Shown: positions 17,395 through 27,792, counted from the stretch's first letter. The stretch is 64,000 nucleotides of DNA from Candidatus Gastranaerophilales bacterium (GCA_900552525.1 UNSK01000001.1:1-64000), one strand, 5' to 3'. Made by a program: numbers and translations. The notes: a model not told the origin generated them from the letters alone.

Positions 17395-18891
17395 TTACAT
17401 GAAACCTTTTCCCTTGCTTCTTTCATATACAACTTCCTTCTTGGAATCACAATTCATAAGACGGAACTGAACCATACATCCGGTAGGGATATCCTTAGGT
17501 AACTGTTCAACCAGTCTGTCGATAACCTGGTCCACATTACTGAAACCAATATCTGTTATTTCACCGATTACGTCACCTTTGAAATATGCACGGCCATAGA
17601 TCATCATCTTCTTTGTGATGCGGAACATCTTGTCTGCCGGTGTCTCGAAGTCACGTGCCTTGCCTTGCTTGCTCTTCTTGCTGCTGAAGAAAATGAAGTC
17701 AATCACTTTTGCATTGAGTTCCCAGGCTGGAGTGAAATCTATCTTGACATAGCCTCTTGTTATATTCAGTCCATGGCTGTGATTCATGCCGAAAGCAACT
17801 TCATACAGATTGGCATCACAGTCATTTTGGGCAATTGTAGCCCATGTATGACGGAAAGTGTAATAACAGTAGTAATCCTCCTTCTTCATTCCCATATCGG
17901 CACATATCTTTCTGATTCCAATATTAACGTTGGCATTGAAACTGTCCGGGTTACTGTAACGCTTATGGAATTTGAAAAGATATTCATCATTCTCGTCTGA
18001 AAGATATTTGTCAAATGTGGCCTGAATGAACGGTTCCACGCGCATTTCAATATAGGCTTCGTCTTTCCGGCTGTGCTTTGTCTTAGCTCTTTTATATCCG
18101 ATAATACCATCCTTGTAGTTTTCTTTTTTAAGCTCAAATATATCTACAGTGTTTATTCCACCCAGACACAAGGATAGGAGTGCCACGTCTCTGCCCAGTT
18201 CCGGAAGAGATGAAATCATCTTGGTTTCCGGTAGGGGACGATTAAAGAACTCCCTGCATGCTTCTGCACTGATAGCTCTTTGGACCGTACTGTCAGATTT
18301 TGGAATGGAAACCTTTAACCAAGGATTGTATTTGATTCGTACAACACCACGCTCTTCATCATTAAGTTCGATAAGTGCTCTTTTGAATATCTGTCTTAAA
18401 CAGGTTGGGTACATTTCTTTCGCCCTGTTCGTCAACGAAAGACTATTAATCCATCTTGTCAAAACAGAAGATGACAAGTGGGTAAACATCACTCTGGTTG
18501 TTCCCAAATATCTTTCGAGGTGGTTTACAGCCAGACGATAGTTCTTAGCATTACGTTCATGTCCTTCAGAGGCCATACGGTTAATGAACTTTGTTGCATA
18601 GTCACTAAAACATATTTCTTCATCTGAATGGATAAGAAATGCAATTAGTTCAGCAACAGAATAATTTGAGACATCCTTACGATTTATCATATCGCTATAG
18701 CGTAGGATTTCTCGTGAACAATACTCATTGACCACAATATCCTTGATTTCGCCATTCTTGGTGATTTGCTTGTCCGTAATGAGTTTATCGGTTTTAATAT
18801 AACCCATTCTTGAACGGTGGACAACACGAATGTACACTGGATAAAATCCGTCAGCTCTCTTTTTTCTTACGACTACTTTAAATGTTGCCAT
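17395..18891 (-). CDS. Tyrosine recombinase (element integrase)
   Basis: This 498-aa integrase has an N-terminal arm-binding domain, a SAM-like core-binding domain (about residues 93-190) and a C-terminal catalytic domain. Visible catalytic parts are K-rich strand residues near 268-272, Arg347-His348 (YTFRHTWAT), His371 (MNHSHG) and the nucleophile Tyr381 (TRGYV). The box I arginine position reads LCLGGIN (Gly244-Gly245), so Arg I is missing. Known IntDOT also lacks Arg I, so this is a variant seen in Bacteroides elements rather than proof of inactivity. About 70 C-terminal residues extend beyond the catalytic domain. It marks the right end of the element. Confidence 0.85.
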   Translation of the reverse strand: MATFKVVVRKKRADGFYPVYIRVVHRSRMGYIKTDKLITDKQITKNGEIKDIVVNEYCSREILRYSDMINRKDVSNYSVAELIAFLIHSDEEICFSDYATKFINRMASEGHERNAKNYRLAVNHLERYLGTTRVMFTHLSSSVLTRWINSLSLTNRAKEMYPTCLRQIFKRALIELNDEERGVVRIKYNPWLKVSIPKSDSTVQRAISAEACREFFNRPLPETKMISSLPELGRDVALLSLCLGGINTVDIFELKKENYKDGIIGYKRAKTKHSRKDEAYIEMRVEPFIQATFDKYLSDENDEYLFKFHKRYSNPDSFNANVNIGIRKICADMGMKKEDYYCYYTFRHTWATIAQNDCDANLYEVAFGMNHSHGLNITRGYVKIDFTPAWELNAKVIDFIFFSSKKSKQGKARDFETPADKMFRITKKMMIYGRAYFKGDVIGEITDIGFSNVDQVIDRLVEQLPKDIPTGCMVQFRLMNCDSKKEVVYERSKGKGFM

Positions 18892-18919
18892 ATCAGATTG
18901 ATTTATAAGTTATTAAATG

Positions 18920-18972
18920 GTGTATGCGTTGGTGTATGCGCCACTGTACAAAAGTGTATGCGTGGTGTATGC
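18920..18972. repeat. Four GTGTATGC iterons upstream of the integrase gene
   Basis: GTGTATGC occurs at 18920-18927, 18932-18939, 18954-18961 and 18965-18972, all in the same orientation. The start-to-start spacings are 12, 22 and 11 bases, close to one or two helical turns. They lie in the integrase promoter region and near the element end, so they are candidate arm-type sites for the integrase or binding sites for a regulator. Confidence 0.65.
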
Positions 18973-19031
18973 AAGTACCGTTTATTTGGCTCATTTTTTG
19001 CGGACAAATGTACGAACCGCCTAAAAACAAC

Positions 19032-19071
19032 TTAGGCTGTAACGCCTGATAAACAGTTCGTTACAGCCTAA
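19032..19071 (-). terminator. Terminator of ppdK
   Basis: TTAGGCTGTAACG at 19032-19044 pairs perfectly with CGTTACAGCCTAA at 19059-19071 around a 14-base loop. On the minus strand it is followed by a T-rich run. It lies 22 bases after the ppdK stop codon. The right end of the mobile element should lie between here and 18,890. Confidence 0.8.
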
Positions 19072-19093
19072 ATCAAATATTATCCTATATTGC

Positions 19094-21817
19094 TTATGCT
19101 TCCTCAATAGCAGCCTGAGCCGCCGCCAGTCTGGCGATAGGCACGCGGAACGGAGAACAAGACACATAGTTCAAACCAACTTTGTGACAGAATTTCACTG
19201 ATGAAGGCTCACCACCATGCTCACCGCAGATACCGCATTTCAAATCAGGACGAACTGAACGGCCTTTATCTACAGCCATTTCAATCAGCTGGCCCACACC
19301 ATTTTGGTCGAGTACTTGGAATGGGTCTACTTTCAGAATCTTCTTTTCCAGATATACCGGCAAGAAAGAAGCAATATCGTCACGGGAATAACCGAAGGTC
19401 ATCTGGGTCAAGTCATTGGTACCGAATGAGAAGTATTCTGCACGGCTGGCAATGCGGTTGGCTGTCAGCGCAGCACGCGGAATTTCAATCATGGTACCTA
19501 CTTTGAACGGAATTTCCATACCTTCTTTTTCAAATAATGCTGCTGCTGCATCACGGATCACCTTTTCCTGAGCTTCGAATTCATACAGGATACCGGTCAA
19601 GGGAACCATTATTTCGGGATGCGGATCATATCCTTCTTTCTTCAGTTCAATTGCAGCACCTAGAATCGCTTGAGTCTGCATCTCTGTGATTTCGGGATAG
19701 GTGTTACCCAAACGACAGCCGCGGTGACCTAACATCGGATTGTGTTCACACAGGCTTTCCACACGTTTTTTGATTTCCTGTACGGTTACGCCCATTGCCT
19801 TAGCCATTTCTTCCTGACCTTTTGCATCATGGGGAACGAACTCATGCAAAGGAGGATCGAGCAGACGAACATTTACCGGACATCCGTCCATAGCCTTGAA
19901 GATACCTTTGAAGTCGGCTTTTTGGAAGGGGAGCAATTTAGCCAATGCTTTTCTACGTCCTTCTACATCCGGTGACAGGATCATCTCACGCATAGCGACA
20001 ATCTTTTCAGCATCAAAGAACATGTGTTCCGTACGGCAAAGACCGATACCTGAAGCACCAAAAGCGCGGGCCACTTCCGCATCATGCGGAGTATCAGCGT
20101 TAGTGCGGACATTCAGCTTTGTGTATTTGTTGCAAAGATCCATCAATGCAGCGAAATCGCCTGAAACTTCGGCTGCTTTGGTTTCCACTTTACCTTTATA
20201 TACTTCACCGGTAGTACCGTTCAGAGAGATGAAGTCACCTTCTTTTAAAGTAATACCTTCAATTTCTACGGTACGTGTCTTATAATCTACATTGATAGCA
20301 CCAGCACCCGATACGCAGCACTTACCCATACCACGGGCCACAACCGCAGCGTGAGATGTCATACCGCCACGTGCAGTCAGGATACCTTCGGCAACGGCCA
20401 TACCTGCCAGGTCTTCCGGCGAAGTTTCGATACGTACCATGACTACCTTTTTGCCATCGGCAGCCCATTTAGCAGCATCATCGGCGAAGAACACAATCTG
20501 ACCGGTAGCGGCACCCGGAGAAGCGGGCAAACCACGAGTCAAAACTTTCGCTTCTTTCAACGCTTTCTTGTCGAACACAGGGTGAAGCAGTTCGTCTAAT
20601 TTATTAGGTTCGCAACGCTCCAATGCTGTTTTTTCATCAATCATGCCCTGGCGCAACAAGTCCATGGCGATTTTTACCATGGCAGCTCCGGTACGTTTAC
20701 CGTTACGGGTCTGCAAGAACCATAATTTACCTTCCTGTACGGTAAATTCCATATCCTGCATGTCGCGATAGTGGTTTTCCAGTTTGGTCTGCAGGGCATC
20801 CAGTTCTTTGTAGATTTCCGGCATAGCTTCTTCCATAGAGGGATATTTGGCTACGCGTTCTTCTTCAGAAATACCTGCACGTTCTGCCCAACGCTGAGAA
20901 CCGATTTTTGTGATTTGTTGCGGGGTACGTATACCGGCTACAACATCTTCACCTTGTGCGTTGATCAAATATTCGCCATTAAACAAATCCTCACCGTTAC
21001 CTGCGTCACGAGAGAAGCAAACACCAGTAGCCGAAGTATCACCCATGTTACCGAATACCATGGCTTGTACGCTTACAGCAGTACCCCATTCGGCAGGAAT
21101 ACCTTCCATTTTGCGGTAAAGAATGGCGCGTTCGTTCATCCAGCTGCGGAATACAGCACAAATGGCACCCCAAAGTTGTTCGTATGCACAGGTCGGAAAA
21201 TCTTGTCCGGTTTGTTCTTTTACAGCAACTTTAAAGCGTTTAACCAGTTCTTTAAGGTCTTCCACTTCCAATTCGTTGTCGAGCTTCACACCTTTTTCTT
21301 CCTTTACTTTTTCGATAATTTCCTCGAAAGGATCGATGTCTTCCTTGTTCACCGGTTTCATACCCAATACCACGTCACCATACATTTGTACGAAACGACG
21401 GTAAGAATCCCATGCGAAACGGGGGCGTCCGGTCTTGCGGCTCAAGCCTTCCACCACTTCGTCATTTAAACCTAAATTAAGGATGGTATCCATCATACCC
21501 GGCATAGAAGCGCGGGCACCCGAACGTACAGAAACCAGTAACGGGTTCTCTACATCTCCAAACTTGGAATTCATCAGATTTTCGATGTTGGCGATAGCTT
21601 TCTCAACATCCGCTTTCAGCAGTTCTACTACTTTATCTTTACCTAACTCATAATATTCGCTACAAACTTCTGTGGTGATTGTAAATCCCGGAGGTACGGG
21701 AACACCGATTAGATTCATTTCAGCCAGGTTAGCGCCTTTTCCACCAAGCAGATTTCTCATGTCTGCTTTTCCTTCAGCTTGTCCATTACCAAAGGTGTAA
21801 ACTCTTTTTTTATCCAT
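19094..21817 (-). CDS. ppdK: Pyruvate, phosphate dikinase
   Basis: PPDK interconverts pyruvate, ATP and phosphate with PEP, AMP and PPi. From ATG 21817 the 907-aa protein begins MDKKRVYTFGNGQAEGKADM with the GGKGANLAEM nucleotide-binding start. It carries the phosphohistidine motif GGMTSHAAVVARGMGK in the swivelling domain and a C-terminal TIM barrel with GTNDLTQMTFG and CGICGEHGG. An upstream in-frame extension of 60 codons is not family-like and is left out. It is a single-gene unit with its own terminator. This is the normal central-metabolism enzyme of Bacteroidales. Confidence 0.95.
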   Translation of the reverse strand: MDKKRVYTFGNGQAEGKADMRNLLGGKGANLAEMNLIGVPVPPGFTITTEVCSEYYELGKDKVVELLKADVEKAIANIENLMNSKFGDVENPLLVSVRSGARASMPGMMDTILNLGLNDEVVEGLSRKTGRPRFAWDSYRRFVQMYGDVVLGMKPVNKEDIDPFEEIIEKVKEEKGVKLDNELEVEDLKELVKRFKVAVKEQTGQDFPTCAYEQLWGAICAVFRSWMNERAILYRKMEGIPAEWGTAVSVQAMVFGNMGDTSATGVCFSRDAGNGEDLFNGEYLINAQGEDVVAGIRTPQQITKIGSQRWAERAGISEEERVAKYPSMEEAMPEIYKELDALQTKLENHYRDMQDMEFTVQEGKLWFLQTRNGKRTGAAMVKIAMDLLRQGMIDEKTALERCEPNKLDELLHPVFDKKALKEAKVLTRGLPASPGAATGQIVFFADDAAKWAADGKKVVMVRIETSPEDLAGMAVAEGILTARGGMTSHAAVVARGMGKCCVSGAGAINVDYKTRTVEIEGITLKEGDFISLNGTTGEVYKGKVETKAAEVSGDFAALMDLCNKYTKLNVRTNADTPHDAEVARAFGASGIGLCRTEHMFFDAEKIVAMREMILSPDVEGRRKALAKLLPFQKADFKGIFKAMDGCPVNVRLLDPPLHEFVPHDAKGQEEMAKAMGVTVQEIKKRVESLCEHNPMLGHRGCRLGNTYPEITEMQTQAILGAAIELKKEGYDPHPEIMVPLTGILYEFEAQEKVIRDAAAALFEKEGMEIPFKVGTMIEIPRAALTANRIASRAEYFSFGTNDLTQMTFGYSRDDIASFLPVYLEKKILKVDPFQVLDQNGVGQLIEMAVDKGRSVRPDLKCGICGEHGGEPSSVKFCHKVGLNYVSCSPFRVPIARLAAAQAAIEEA

Positions 21818-22015
21818 AATAAATGTATTTAAAGTTAACTCGCTCAAAAAATGTAATCGCAAAACTATACATATTTTAGTTATCTCCAAACCTTTTACTG
21901 AAAAAAAATAGTGGAAATTGCAATTTCTACTTTGCAATTTTAATATCTTACGATTTATGAGGCAATATTCAGGGAAAATGCTTAAATTTGTCCCCAAATT
22001 AACTTATTCAGAAAA

Positions 22016-23437
22016 GTGGCTAGAAAGAAGAAAGAACTTCCATTATTAGAGAAGATAACCATAACAGATGTAGCTGCCGAAGGAAAAGCTTTGGCGAAAG
22101 TGAATGACCTGGTAGTATTTGTGCCTTATGTAGTGCCCGGTGATGTGGTGGATTTACAAGTGAAGCGTAAGAAAAATCATTATGCAGAAGCTGTGGCTGT
22201 GAAATTCCATGAGTATTCTCCTGTGCGTGCAGTACCCTTCTGCCAGCATTATGGTATATGTGGTGGTTGTAAGTGGCAGTGTCTGCCATATACAGAACAA
22301 ATAAAGTATAAGCAAAAGCAGGTGACGGATAATCTGACCCGTATCGGCAAGATCGAATTGCCGGAAATTTCACCTATCATAGGGTCGGAAAAAACGGAGT
22401 TTTACCGTAACAAGTTGGAATTTACGTTTTCTAACAAACGTTGGCTGACAGAGGAAGAGGTAAAGGAAGATGTGAAGTACGATCAGATGAACGCCGTAGG
22501 TTTCCACATTCCCGGTGCATTTGACAAGGTACTGGCTATAGAAAAGTGCTGGTTACAGGATGATATCAGCAACCAGATACGCAATGCGATTCGTGACTAT
22601 GCATACGAACACAATTATTCTTTCTTTAATCTGCGTTCTCAAGAAGGAATGCTTCGCAACTTGATGATCCGTACTTCGAGTACGGGTGAGCTTATGGTGT
22701 TGCTGCAATGCAAGATTGTGGAAGAGAGCGAAATGGATCTGATGAAGCAACTGCTGGCTTTCGTGGCAGAACGTTTTCCGCAGATTACTTCCTTATTATA
22801 TGTAGTCAATAACAAATGCAATGATACCATTAACGATCTGGAGGTAATGGTGTTCAAAGGCAACGATCATATTTTCGAGGAAATGGAGGGGTTGCGCTTC
22901 AAGATAGGAGCAAAATCATTTTATCAGACTAATTCCGGACAGGCGTATAATCTTTATAAGGTGGCCCGTAATTTTGCCGGATTGACCGGTAAAGAATTGG
23001 TGTATGATCTTTATACAGGGACTGGAACCATAGCCAACTTTGTTTCACGCCAGGCAAAGAAAGTGATTGGTATCGAATATGTGCCTGAAGCAATAGAAGA
23101 TGCTAAAGTGAATTCGGCAATTAATGGCATTGACAACACCTTATTTTATGCCGGTGACATGAAGGATATCCTCACTCAGGAGTTTATCAACCAACATGGT
23201 CGTCCTGATGTTATTATCACTGATCCTCCGCGTGCCGGAATGCACGATGATGTGATTAATACAATTCTTTTTGCTGAACCTCAGCGGATTGTGTATGTTA
23301 GCTGTAATCCTGCCACCCAGGCACGTGATTTGTCTTTGTTAGATGCCAAATACAAGGTGATGGCCGTGCAACCCGTAGATATGTTCCCTCATACGCATCA
23401 TGTGGAAAATGTGGTGTTGCTGGAAAAAAGAGGATAA
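22016..23437 (+). CDS. rlmD: 23S rRNA (uracil-5-)-methyltransferase RlmD/RumA
   Basis: This 473-aa SAM-dependent enzyme methylates a uracil of 23S rRNA. A TRAM domain occupies residues 10-65. An iron-sulfur cluster motif follows (CQHYGICGGCKWQC), then the SAM site DLYTGTGTIANF and the catalytic Cys in YVSCNPATQARDL. The start is GTG at 22016, the only plausible one before KKKELPLLEK. A -7-like box TAAATTTG sits at 21983-21990. The rluA-family gene follows after 44 bases, so the two may form an rRNA-modification unit. Confidence 0.9.
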   Translation: MARKKKELPLLEKITITDVAAEGKALAKVNDLVVFVPYVVPGDVVDLQVKRKKNHYAEAVAVKFHEYSPVRAVPFCQHYGICGGCKWQCLPYTEQIKYKQKQVTDNLTRIGKIELPEISPIIGSEKTEFYRNKLEFTFSNKRWLTEEEVKEDVKYDQMNAVGFHIPGAFDKVLAIEKCWLQDDISNQIRNAIRDYAYEHNYSFFNLRSQEGMLRNLMIRTSSTGELMVLLQCKIVEESEMDLMKQLLAFVAERFPQITSLLYVVNNKCNDTINDLEVMVFKGNDHIFEEMEGLRFKIGAKSFYQTNSGQAYNLYKVARNFAGLTGKELVYDLYTGTGTIANFVSRQAKKVIGIEYVPEAIEDAKVNSAINGIDNTLFYAGDMKDILTQEFINQHGRPDVIITDPPRAGMHDDVINTILFAEPQRIVYVSCNPATQARDLSLLDAKYKVMAVQPVDMFPHTHHVENVVLLEKRG

Positions 23438-23481
23438 TCCGGATAGTTCAATTATAAATTGTTTAAACAGTAAATAGAATT

Positions 23482-24408
23482 ATGTCAAGAGGTAAGAATA
23501 GTGATTCCGGCAGGCCAAAGGCGAGAAGTGTTGCCCGATATACTATATATAATGTGACGGAGCCCGCTGAGCTGATGGATTTTCTGATGCGGAAAATGGC
23601 GGGAATCAGTCGTAGCAAGGTAAAGGCGTTGCTTGCCAACCGCGTGATTTTGGTAGATAATGTGATTACTACCCAATATAATTTCGCATTGAAACCAGGT
23701 ATGAAAGTGCAGATATCCAAGGTGAAGAATAATCGTGAGTTTAAACATCCGATGCTGAAACTGGTATACGAGGATGCTTATATCTTGGTGGTGGAAAAGA
23801 AGGAGGGACTGCTTTCTGTCAGCACAGAACATCAGAAGGAGCGTACTGCACAACATATTTTGAATGAGTATGTAAAACGTTCACATCGTTTCAACCGCGT
23901 ATTTGTAGTACATCGTCTGGACCGTGAAACTTCGGGGTTGATGATGTATGCCAAAGATGAAAAAACCCAGAATACTTTACGTGATAATTGGCATGATATT
24001 GTGACGGACCGCCGTTATGTGTCTATCGTTTCTGGTGATATGGAGAAAGATTACGGTACTGTAGAGTCTTGGTTGACCGACCGGAAATTGTATGTCTATT
24101 CCAGTCCTGTAGATAATGGGGAAGGTAAGTTTGCGGTCACTCATTATAAAACAATAAAGCGGGCCAATGGATATTCATTGGTGGAGTTGGATTTGGAAAC
24201 AGGACGTAAGAATCAGATTCGTGTGCATATGTTGGATTTAGGTCACCCTGTTGTTGGTGACCGGCGCTATGGCAGTGAGTGTGATCCTTTAGGACGATTG
24301 GCGTTACATGCCTTCAAGTTATGTTTCTATCATCCGGTAACAAAAGAGTTGATGGAGTTTGAAACTCCTTATCCTACGGCATTTAAAGGATTAATGCAGA
24401 AAAAATAG
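23482..24408 (+). CDS. RluA-family pseudouridine synthase
   Basis: This 308-aa protein has an N-terminal S4-like RNA-binding segment (about residues 28-75, SRSKVKALLANRVILVD). The pseudouridine synthase domain carries the catalytic Asp in VVHRLDRETSGL, and TGRKNQIRVHM and GDRRYG motifs follow. The target site in rRNA cannot be read from the sequence; RluD-like activity is plausible. A strong terminator follows at 24482. Confidence 0.9.
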   Translation: MSRGKNSDSGRPKARSVARYTIYNVTEPAELMDFLMRKMAGISRSKVKALLANRVILVDNVITTQYNFALKPGMKVQISKVKNNREFKHPMLKLVYEDAYILVVEKKEGLLSVSTEHQKERTAQHILNEYVKRSHRFNRVFVVHRLDRETSGLMMYAKDEKTQNTLRDNWHDIVTDRRYVSIVSGDMEKDYGTVESWLTDRKLYVYSSPVDNGEGKFAVTHYKTIKRANGYSLVELDLETGRKNQIRVHMLDLGHPVVGDRRYGSECDPLGRLALHAFKLCFYHPVTKELMEFETPYPTAFKGLMQKK

Positions 24409-24481
24409 AAAGTTTCTTCTGTTAAAATTAAATATAAGGCTTCTTTGCATTTATTTTGGGCAGAGGTTAAGAATAAAAAAG

Positions 24482-24523
24482 CAATATCCATCCACTTACC
24501 AAACTGTAGACGGATGGATATTG
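24482..24523 (+). terminator. Terminator after the rluA-family gene
   Basis: CAATATCCATCC at 24482-24493 pairs perfectly with GGATGGATATTG at 24512-24523, followed by TTGTTTTT. Confidence 0.8.
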
Positions 24524-25526
24524 TTGTTTTTAGAGATTTGGCAGTTTCATTATTAAATTGCCTTTCTTAATGCAAGAATGGTCATGTAGTCCGATTTCCC
24601 AATGTTGTATTGATGAATAAAAAGGCTGAAATTCAAGATAAATTTGATTCAGCCTCTTTATTATTGTATCGGCGAAGTGATATTGAATAAAAGAGTTTTT
24701 TCAATAGATGTGATCATATAAAATCTCTAACGCACGTATGTCTACATGAAGCTACGCATATGTATGTACGGGTTTGTGCGTATGTATGTGAGTGTGAATC
24801 ATATAAATCCCCCAAATATAAGGACGTTTTTAAAAAAGATCAAGAGCTTTTCAAATAACAACAGGAACTTTTTGGAAAAGATAACGAGCTTTTTTAAAAA
24901 CGTTTTGATCTTTTTTATCGATATCGGAACTCTGTAAACTGCTATTTCGTGGAAGTACATCTCTTTCATATGCATTTTTGAAATGAAAAAGTCTGAAAGT
25001 ACCCTGCTTTATATCAAACAGGAATACTTTATAAAAAAGAATATATAGTTGACAGCAAGCGTATTATGCGAAAATCTGCTTTAAAATATAGTGAGGGTAT
25101 GAGGGCATAAGTGAGAGCAAATATTTTTACTATAATCATGTAAGCTATTTATAATTAGATTGTTATATGTAAAATGAGAGCATGAGGGCATAAGCATTCC
25201 AGAATAATAATGAGTATGATGTTGGTTTGCTGGAATAAAAAATAATACCGACTTATCACAAGCCGGTATCACGAAAAAATAATCACTTTATTATTTTGTA
25301 ATCATCCAGCTTTGTGCGCTCACAAAGCACGGGGAATAAAAAGTTATTTATATACTAACACTGTAAACAACTACTTTCACAAGCTATTGTTTACTCACCT
25401 AATAAAAGGTAGCTTAACAAATATCACTTAATGTTCATTTTTTGTTTGACATTACAAAGGTAACACAAAAATTGAAAATTATACTATATAGTTCTAATAA
25501 CGGATAATATTGCGGTAATTTAGGCG
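24524..25526. other. Long intergenic region with hairpins and short repeats
   Basis: No convincing gene is present in about 1 kb. A second hairpin has AGGCTGAA at 24623-24630 and TTCAGCCT at 24648-24655. At 24823-24902 AT-rich units of the type GATNANGAGCTTTT recur. CGTTTTTAAAAAAG and its reverse complement flank them. The 63-codon frame at 24746 only reads through these repeats. GAGGGCATAAG occurs twice (near 25100 and 25186). Further hairpins occur near 25239-25268 and at 25309-25328 (GCTTTGTG with CACAAAGC). Confidence 0.5.
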
Positions 25527-27647
25527 TTATTTGAGCCATTTATCTAACCAACTAAAGAAAGTGCGTTGCCATAACACCCCATTTTGCGGTTTCAATACCC
25601 AATGATTCTCATCCGGATATAATAAAAGTTCGGCCGGAACACCGCGCAATACAGCTGCATTGAACGCCGACATACCTTGTGAAGCAAGAATTCTATAATC
25701 CTTTTCACCGTGAATGCAGAGAATGGGAGTGTCCCATTTATCAACGAAACGATGAGGAGAGTTGGCAAAGGTACGTTGTGCCGTTGCATTGTTTTTGTCC
25801 CAATATGCACCACCCATATCCCAGTTGGCGAACCACATTTCTTCTGTTTCCAGATATTGCTGCTCCATATTGAATATACCATCGTGTGCGATAAATGCTT
25901 TAAAACGTTTGTCATGGTGTCCCGCCAGCCAATAGACGGAGAATCCGCCGAAGCTGGCACCTACGCATCCCAAACGATTAGTATCTACATATGGTTCTTT
26001 TGAAATATCATCTATGGCTGACAAATAGTCTTTCATACATTGACCTCCATAGTCACCGCTAATTTGTTCCAACCATTCCATGCCGAATCCAGGTAGCCCA
26101 CGACGATTCGGAGCGATGATAATATAATCGTTGGCTGCCATAATCTGGAAGTTCCAGCGGTAGCTCCAGAATTGGCTGACGGGACTTTGCGGGCCACCTT
26201 CACAGAATAATAAAGTAGGATACTTCTTGTTTGCGTCAAAATTGACGGGATAGATCACCCATGAAAGCATTTGCTTGCCATCGGTAGTTTTGGTCCATCT
26301 TTCCTCCACTTTGCCCAAATTCAGCTGTTTAAAGATGTGATCATTCTCGTGTGAGAGTTGCGCCACTTGCCCGTCGGCAGGAGTGAGGGTGTAGATTTCA
26401 TCGGCGGCACTGATAGAGTGACGTTTGGTAATTATTTTATCGCCTGCCATGGCTACTGATCCGTAGTCATACATGCCATCAGTCAGTTTTTTTATATCAC
26501 CATTCAGATTGGCATTGTATACCATGCTGGTTCCATGCCATACACCGACAAAGTACAGACTTTGCGAATCATTGTTCCAGCAATAGTCATCTACGCCTGA
26601 TTCAAAACTTTCGGTAACAAATGTCTTTTGACCGTCATCTAAATTGTAGATGCACAGGCGGTTCCGGTCACTTTCGTAACCATCGCGCTCCATGCTTTGC
26701 CATGCAATGTATTTGCCGTTGGGGCTGAATTTAGGATTGGTGTCATATCCTTTCATTTCATCTGTTCCATTCGAATCTTTTCCATTCGGTTTGCACAGGT
26801 TCAGTGTTGTGCCTTTTTCTATATTATAAAGGTATATATCCGAGTCGGTAGATACTGCGTATGCCAATCCTTGCTTTTTCCGGCTGGTGTAAGCTATTTG
26901 TTTAGAGTCGTTGCTCCAAGCCAGCTGCTCGATACCTCCGAAAGGTTTCATTGGAGCTTCAAACGGCTCACCTTCCATGATATCGGTGGCTGCTCCCATC
27001 ATGTTACCATCAAAATCAGCGATAAAAGGATGTGGAATACTTTCTACCCATTCATCCCAATGTTTATACATCAGGTCGTTTACAATGATACCGCTGGCTT
27101 TGGGTAGGTCAGGGTAGAGGTCTACAGTGCGTTGGCCGTATTTTATTTGTGAGATGAAAAGAATCTTTTTGCCATCCGGTGAAAAAGAGAATCCTTCTAT
27201 GTTTCCTTTGAAATCGGAAATGATACGGCGTTCCGTACCGTCAGGATTCATCTCCCAAATTTGGCTGCCACCACTTTCATTGCATAAGAATGCGATTTTT
27301 GTTCCGCCTTTTATCCATTGAGGCTCGCTTTCATTCCATGCTGTTTGAGTAAGCAGGGTGTTGTTCTTTCCATCGGCATCCATTACGTAAATTACATGAT
27401 GGCTTTTGTTTTCGGGAACACTATAATAGGCTACGGTGTAGGCTATCTTTTTGCCATCGGGGGAAATACTCAGACTGCCTATGCGTCCCATTGCCCACAG
27501 GGCTTCGGGGGTAAGACGACCGTCTTTGATGGTGATTTCTTGCTTGCCTATAATGGGCTCGTAGCCCTGTCCTTCCTGTTTCACTTCGGTACAGGAAGAA
27601 GCTAGCATAAGTGCTGCTGCCATGATGGTTGCGCTTGATTTATTCAT
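25527..27647 (-). CDS. S9-family peptidase lipoprotein (DPP/acylaminoacyl-peptidase type)
   Basis: This 706-aa protein starts at ATG 27647 (MNKSSATIMAAALMLASSC), giving a signal peptide ending in a lipobox-like LASSC; the 50 codons upstream are not used. A WD40-like beta-propeller (about residues 35-430, repeats such as SISPDGKKIAYT) precedes an alpha/beta-hydrolase domain. The nucleophile is in GASFGGF, the Asp in HGEKDYR and the His in DENHWV. It should be anchored in the cell envelope and cleave dipeptides or blocked residues from peptides. Confidence 0.9.
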   Translation of the reverse strand: MNKSSATIMAAALMLASSCTEVKQEGQGYEPIIGKQEITIKDGRLTPEALWAMGRIGSLSISPDGKKIAYTVAYYSVPENKSHHVIYVMDADGKNNTLLTQTAWNESEPQWIKGGTKIAFLCNESGGSQIWEMNPDGTERRIISDFKGNIEGFSFSPDGKKILFISQIKYGQRTVDLYPDLPKASGIIVNDLMYKHWDEWVESIPHPFIADFDGNMMGAATDIMEGEPFEAPMKPFGGIEQLAWSNDSKQIAYTSRKKQGLAYAVSTDSDIYLYNIEKGTTLNLCKPNGKDSNGTDEMKGYDTNPKFSPNGKYIAWQSMERDGYESDRNRLCIYNLDDGQKTFVTESFESGVDDYCWNNDSQSLYFVGVWHGTSMVYNANLNGDIKKLTDGMYDYGSVAMAGDKIITKRHSISAADEIYTLTPADGQVAQLSHENDHIFKQLNLGKVEERWTKTTDGKQMLSWVIYPVNFDANKKYPTLLFCEGGPQSPVSQFWSYRWNFQIMAANDYIIIAPNRRGLPGFGMEWLEQISGDYGGQCMKDYLSAIDDISKEPYVDTNRLGCVGASFGGFSVYWLAGHHDKRFKAFIAHDGIFNMEQQYLETEEMWFANWDMGGAYWDKNNATAQRTFANSPHRFVDKWDTPILCIHGEKDYRILASQGMSAFNAAVLRGVPAELLLYPDENHWVLKPQNGVLWQRTFFSWLDKWLK

Positions 27648-27792
27648 ATCTAAAAATTGCTTTTGATGATTAACTGACTGCAAAAATACGTATAAAAGCC
27701 GGTGATGTGAAATGTTCCTGCATATTTGTTTTGTTTCTTTGTGTGTCTGTGGAAGGGTGTCTTTGCAAAGAAGAGCAAATATAGAGGTAACT

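Noticed and set aside
20771..21469. Plus-strand frame of 232 codons
   Set aside because: Shadow of ppdK on the opposite strand; the ppdK frame has clear motifs throughout.
24746..24937. 63-codon + frame
   Set aside because: Runs through AT-rich repeats giving a Phe/Lys/Asn-rich product; no start signal.
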